In this document: piece after piece, positions 12,096 to 13,708 of the stretch
Numbering within the stretch: the first letter of the stretch is position 1
How the letters are laid out: each line of letters opens with the position of its first letter
Position numbers and translations under genes: made by a program
The notes under the pieces: model-generated
What the model was told of the DNA's origin: nothing
Database searches by the model: none
What the model saw: only the letters and a program-made list of their open reading frames with translations
Origin: Actinomycetota bacterium
GTDB taxonomy: Bacteria; Actinomycetota; Aquicultoria; Subteraquimicrobiales; UBA9087
Assembly (NCBI GenBank): GCA_003491635.1
Contig: DNCG01000037.1
Span: 1-13,708, forward strand
Length of the DNA stretch: 13,708 nucleotides
Reading direction: 5' to 3'

Positions 12096-13454
12096 ATGGC
12101 CTGTTACGATGTGGTTGTGGTCGGTGCGGGTCCGGCGGGTATTTTTGCCGCATTTGAGCTAGTGAGGAATGGTGGCCTCTCCGTTTTAATTCTGGAGAAG
12201 GGAAACGATATCGACGCTCGCACGCATTCACCCTCCGATATCAACACGGGCTGGGGGGGAGCCGGCGCTTTCAGCGATGGTAAGCTCAATCTCTCCCCGG
12301 AAATAGGGGGGTGGCTCGACGAGTACGTGCCCCGGATTGAGCTTGAGAAACTCATCGACTATGTGGACGATATCTATCTGAGCTTTGGTGCTCCTAAGGA
12401 GGTATACGGTCCCGATAGATGGGTCTTTTCCGCGCTCAGGAGCAGAGCGGAGAAAGCTGGCTTGATCCTCATCCCCACGCGCATCCGCCATCTTGGAACG
12501 GATCTCTGCTACAAAGTACTCCGTAACATGAGGGAGTATTTTGAGGGGAAAGTCACCGTCCGGGCGAACACCACCATTGAACGTATTTTAATCGAGAATC
12601 GGCGCGTTGTGGGAGTGGAGACGGGAGATGGGGAACGGATAGATGCCAAATATGTCATCGTTGCCCCCGGACGGGAAGGGGCGGAATGGTTGAGTTCTGA
12701 GATGCGCCGACTGGGCCTCTCTCTCCAGGCCAATGCCGTGGATCTGGGGGTACGTCTTGAGGTCCCCGCTTCTGTGCTTGAGTCCCTGACTCAGCAGCTT
12801 TACGAGTTCAAGTTGGTCTACTACTCCAGATCCTTTCAGGATCGGGTACGCAGCTTTTGTGTCTGCCCCTATGGGGTGGTTTCCAGGGAGACCTACGGGG
12901 ATGTGGTCACCGTTAATGGGCACTCCTATCGAGATGCCAAAACCGAGAATACAAACTTCGCTCTGTTGGTGTCGACCGCCTTCACGGAGCCGTTTCATGA
13001 GCCCATTGCCTATGGGAAGTACATCGCCCGTTTGGCCAATCTATTGGGGGAGGGGATCATCATTCAGCGGCTGGGCGATCTACGTCAAGGGAGGAGGTCG
13101 ACGGAGGACCGAATTCGGGAGAGCACCGTGAGACCAACGCTTCCCGAGGCCACTGCCGGTGATTTAAGTTTTGCTTTCCCCTATCGCTACCTTTCCGATA
13201 TTCTGGAAATGATCGAGGCTATGGAAAGGATAGCTCCCGGAGTCGATTCGAGGGACACCCTTCTCTATGGGGTGGAGGTTAAGTTCTATTCCTCGCGCTT
13301 GAGGCTCAAGCCGACCCTGGAGACGGAGGTTGAGAACCTCTATGCCATCGGAGATGGAGCCGGAATAACCAGGGGACTGGTTCAATCCTCGGCCTCTGGA
13401 ATCGTGGCGGCCAGAGCGATCTTGAAAGCAGCAGAGGGGAGTCGTCATAATTAA
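12096..13454 (+). CDS. COG2509-type NAD(P)/FAD-dependent dehydrogenase
   Basis: A 452-residue flavoprotein. The N-terminal Rossmann motif is VVVVGAGPAGIFAAFEL, followed by VLILEKG, the usual end of the FAD-binding beta strand. The stretch GWGGAGAFSDGKLNLSPEIGG is characteristic of the COG2509 uncharacterised FAD-dependent dehydrogenase family. The middle has the strand VVGVETGDGERIDAKYVIVAPGREG. The C-terminus closes the FAD site with NLYAIGDGAGITRGLVQSSASGIVAARAIL. No Cys-rich or ferredoxin domain is present. The physiological substrate is unknown. The ATG at 12096 follows GGGGTGAG (12081-12088); the frame is open upstream to TTG 12069, but that would overlap the terminator-like hairpin. Gene spacing suggests it is transcribed alone. 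The IS lies just upstream and may have separated it from pabC. Confidence 0.92.
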   Translation: MACYDVVVVGAGPAGIFAAFELVRNGGLSVLILEKGNDIDARTHSPSDINTGWGGAGAFSDGKLNLSPEIGGWLDEYVPRIELEKLIDYVDDIYLSFGAPKEVYGPDRWVFSALRSRAEKAGLILIPTRIRHLGTDLCYKVLRNMREYFEGKVTVRANTTIERILIENRRVVGVETGDGERIDAKYVIVAPGREGAEWLSSEMRRLGLSLQANAVDLGVRLEVPASVLESLTQQLYEFKLVYYSRSFQDRVRSFCVCPYGVVSRETYGDVVTVNGHSYRDAKTENTNFALLVSTAFTEPFHEPIAYGKYIARLANLLGEGIIIQRLGDLRQGRRSTEDRIRESTVRPTLPEATAGDLSFAFPYRYLSDILEMIEAMERIAPGVDSRDTLLYGVEVKFYSSRLRLKPTLETEVENLYAIGDGAGITRGLVQSSASGIVAARAILKAAEGSRHN

Positions 13455-13708
13455 GAATTAAGAAGCAAGAAATAAGAATTAGGAAGCTCGAAGCACTAAG
13501 CACGAAATTCTAAACAAGCCGTGAAGTTATGAATACTTCACGACAAGCACAAAATTCAAAGCACAAAATTCAAAACAACATTTGAAAATTAGAATTTAGA
13601 ATTTTGCCCGTCATCCGTAGAAGTTCTACTTCGGAGGGTGGAGATTTGTTTAGGATTTACCTGCCCGCCAATGCCTAGCAGCATAATAGGCGCGGGCAGG
13701 CGGGGAAA
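13455..13708. repeat. AT-rich composite intergenic repeat region, cut by window end
   Basis: There is no gene here. The stretch holds several nested repeats: an 8-bp hairpin CGTGAAGT/ACTTCACG (13520-13527, 13535-13542); a tandem 14-bp direct repeat GCACAAAATTCAAA (13547-13560, 13561-13574); a dyad GTAGAA/TTCTAC (13617-13622, 13624-13629); and an outer inverted pair AAATTCTAAACAA (13505-13517) with TTGTTTAGGATTT (13646-13658), 12 of 13 matching. At the end a two-part inverted repeat CCTGCCCGC/GCGGGCAGG (13660-13668, 13692-13700) encloses GCCTA/TAGGC. It resembles multi-copy intergenic elements of uncultivated bacteria. It could also be a degraded or non-autonomous mobile element. Confidence 0.6.

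Noticed and set aside
13540..13610. CRISPR-like array from the repeated GCACAAAATTCAAA
   Set aside because: The 14-bp units are directly adjacent without spacers, and no cas gene is present.

Overview
The window looks like bacterial chromosome of moderate GC content. Almost everything is on the plus strand, in tight operons with strong Shine-Dalgarno (SD) sites. The order ychF ... rpsF-ssb-rpsR-yybS-(yybT slot)-rplI-dnaB is typical of Firmicutes. The S18 protein has the CxxC/CxxH zinc-type sequence also found in Actinobacteria. A Gram-positive-type or deep-branching uncultivated lineage fits, but the species cannot be named from the sequence.

Layout: (1) 24-1112, ychF. (2) 1172-2793, a cassette of a small winged-helix-like protein, a single-domain KaiC/RadA-type ATPase and a three-helix membrane protein. 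They are translationally coupled and preceded by a tandem 23/24-bp repeat. (3) 2794-3301, non-coding: a perfect 19-bp inverted repeat that may be a terminator, an extended -10 promoter (TTG...TGCTATAAT) and a folded leader of about 158 nt before rpsF. (4) 3302-8041, the replication/translation operon: rpsF, ssb, rpsR, a YybS-like DUF2232 membrane protein, a membrane protein with a degenerate GGDEF domain, rplI and dnaB. (5) 8149-10469, a pabB/trpE-type chorismate enzyme overlapping a class IV aminotransferase (pabC-like), probably p-aminobenzoate synthesis for folate. The pabB SD lies in a hairpin. (6) 10519-11952, a complete AT-rich insertion sequence on the minus strand with a DD(35)E transposase and two repeated binding-site-like motifs at each end. 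(7) 12096-13454, a COG2509-type FAD-dependent dehydrogenase with a terminator-like hairpin just before its start. (8) 13455-13708, an AT-rich composite of direct and inverted repeats that runs off the window.

Most genes are conserved housekeeping genes. The parts least explained by known biology are the wHTH-KaiC-membrane cassette with its tandem repeats, the DHH-less degenerate GGDEF protein in the place usually held by GdpP/YybT, the structured leaders before rpsF and pabB, and the double-motif ends of the insertion sequence, one of which also encodes the transposase C-terminus.
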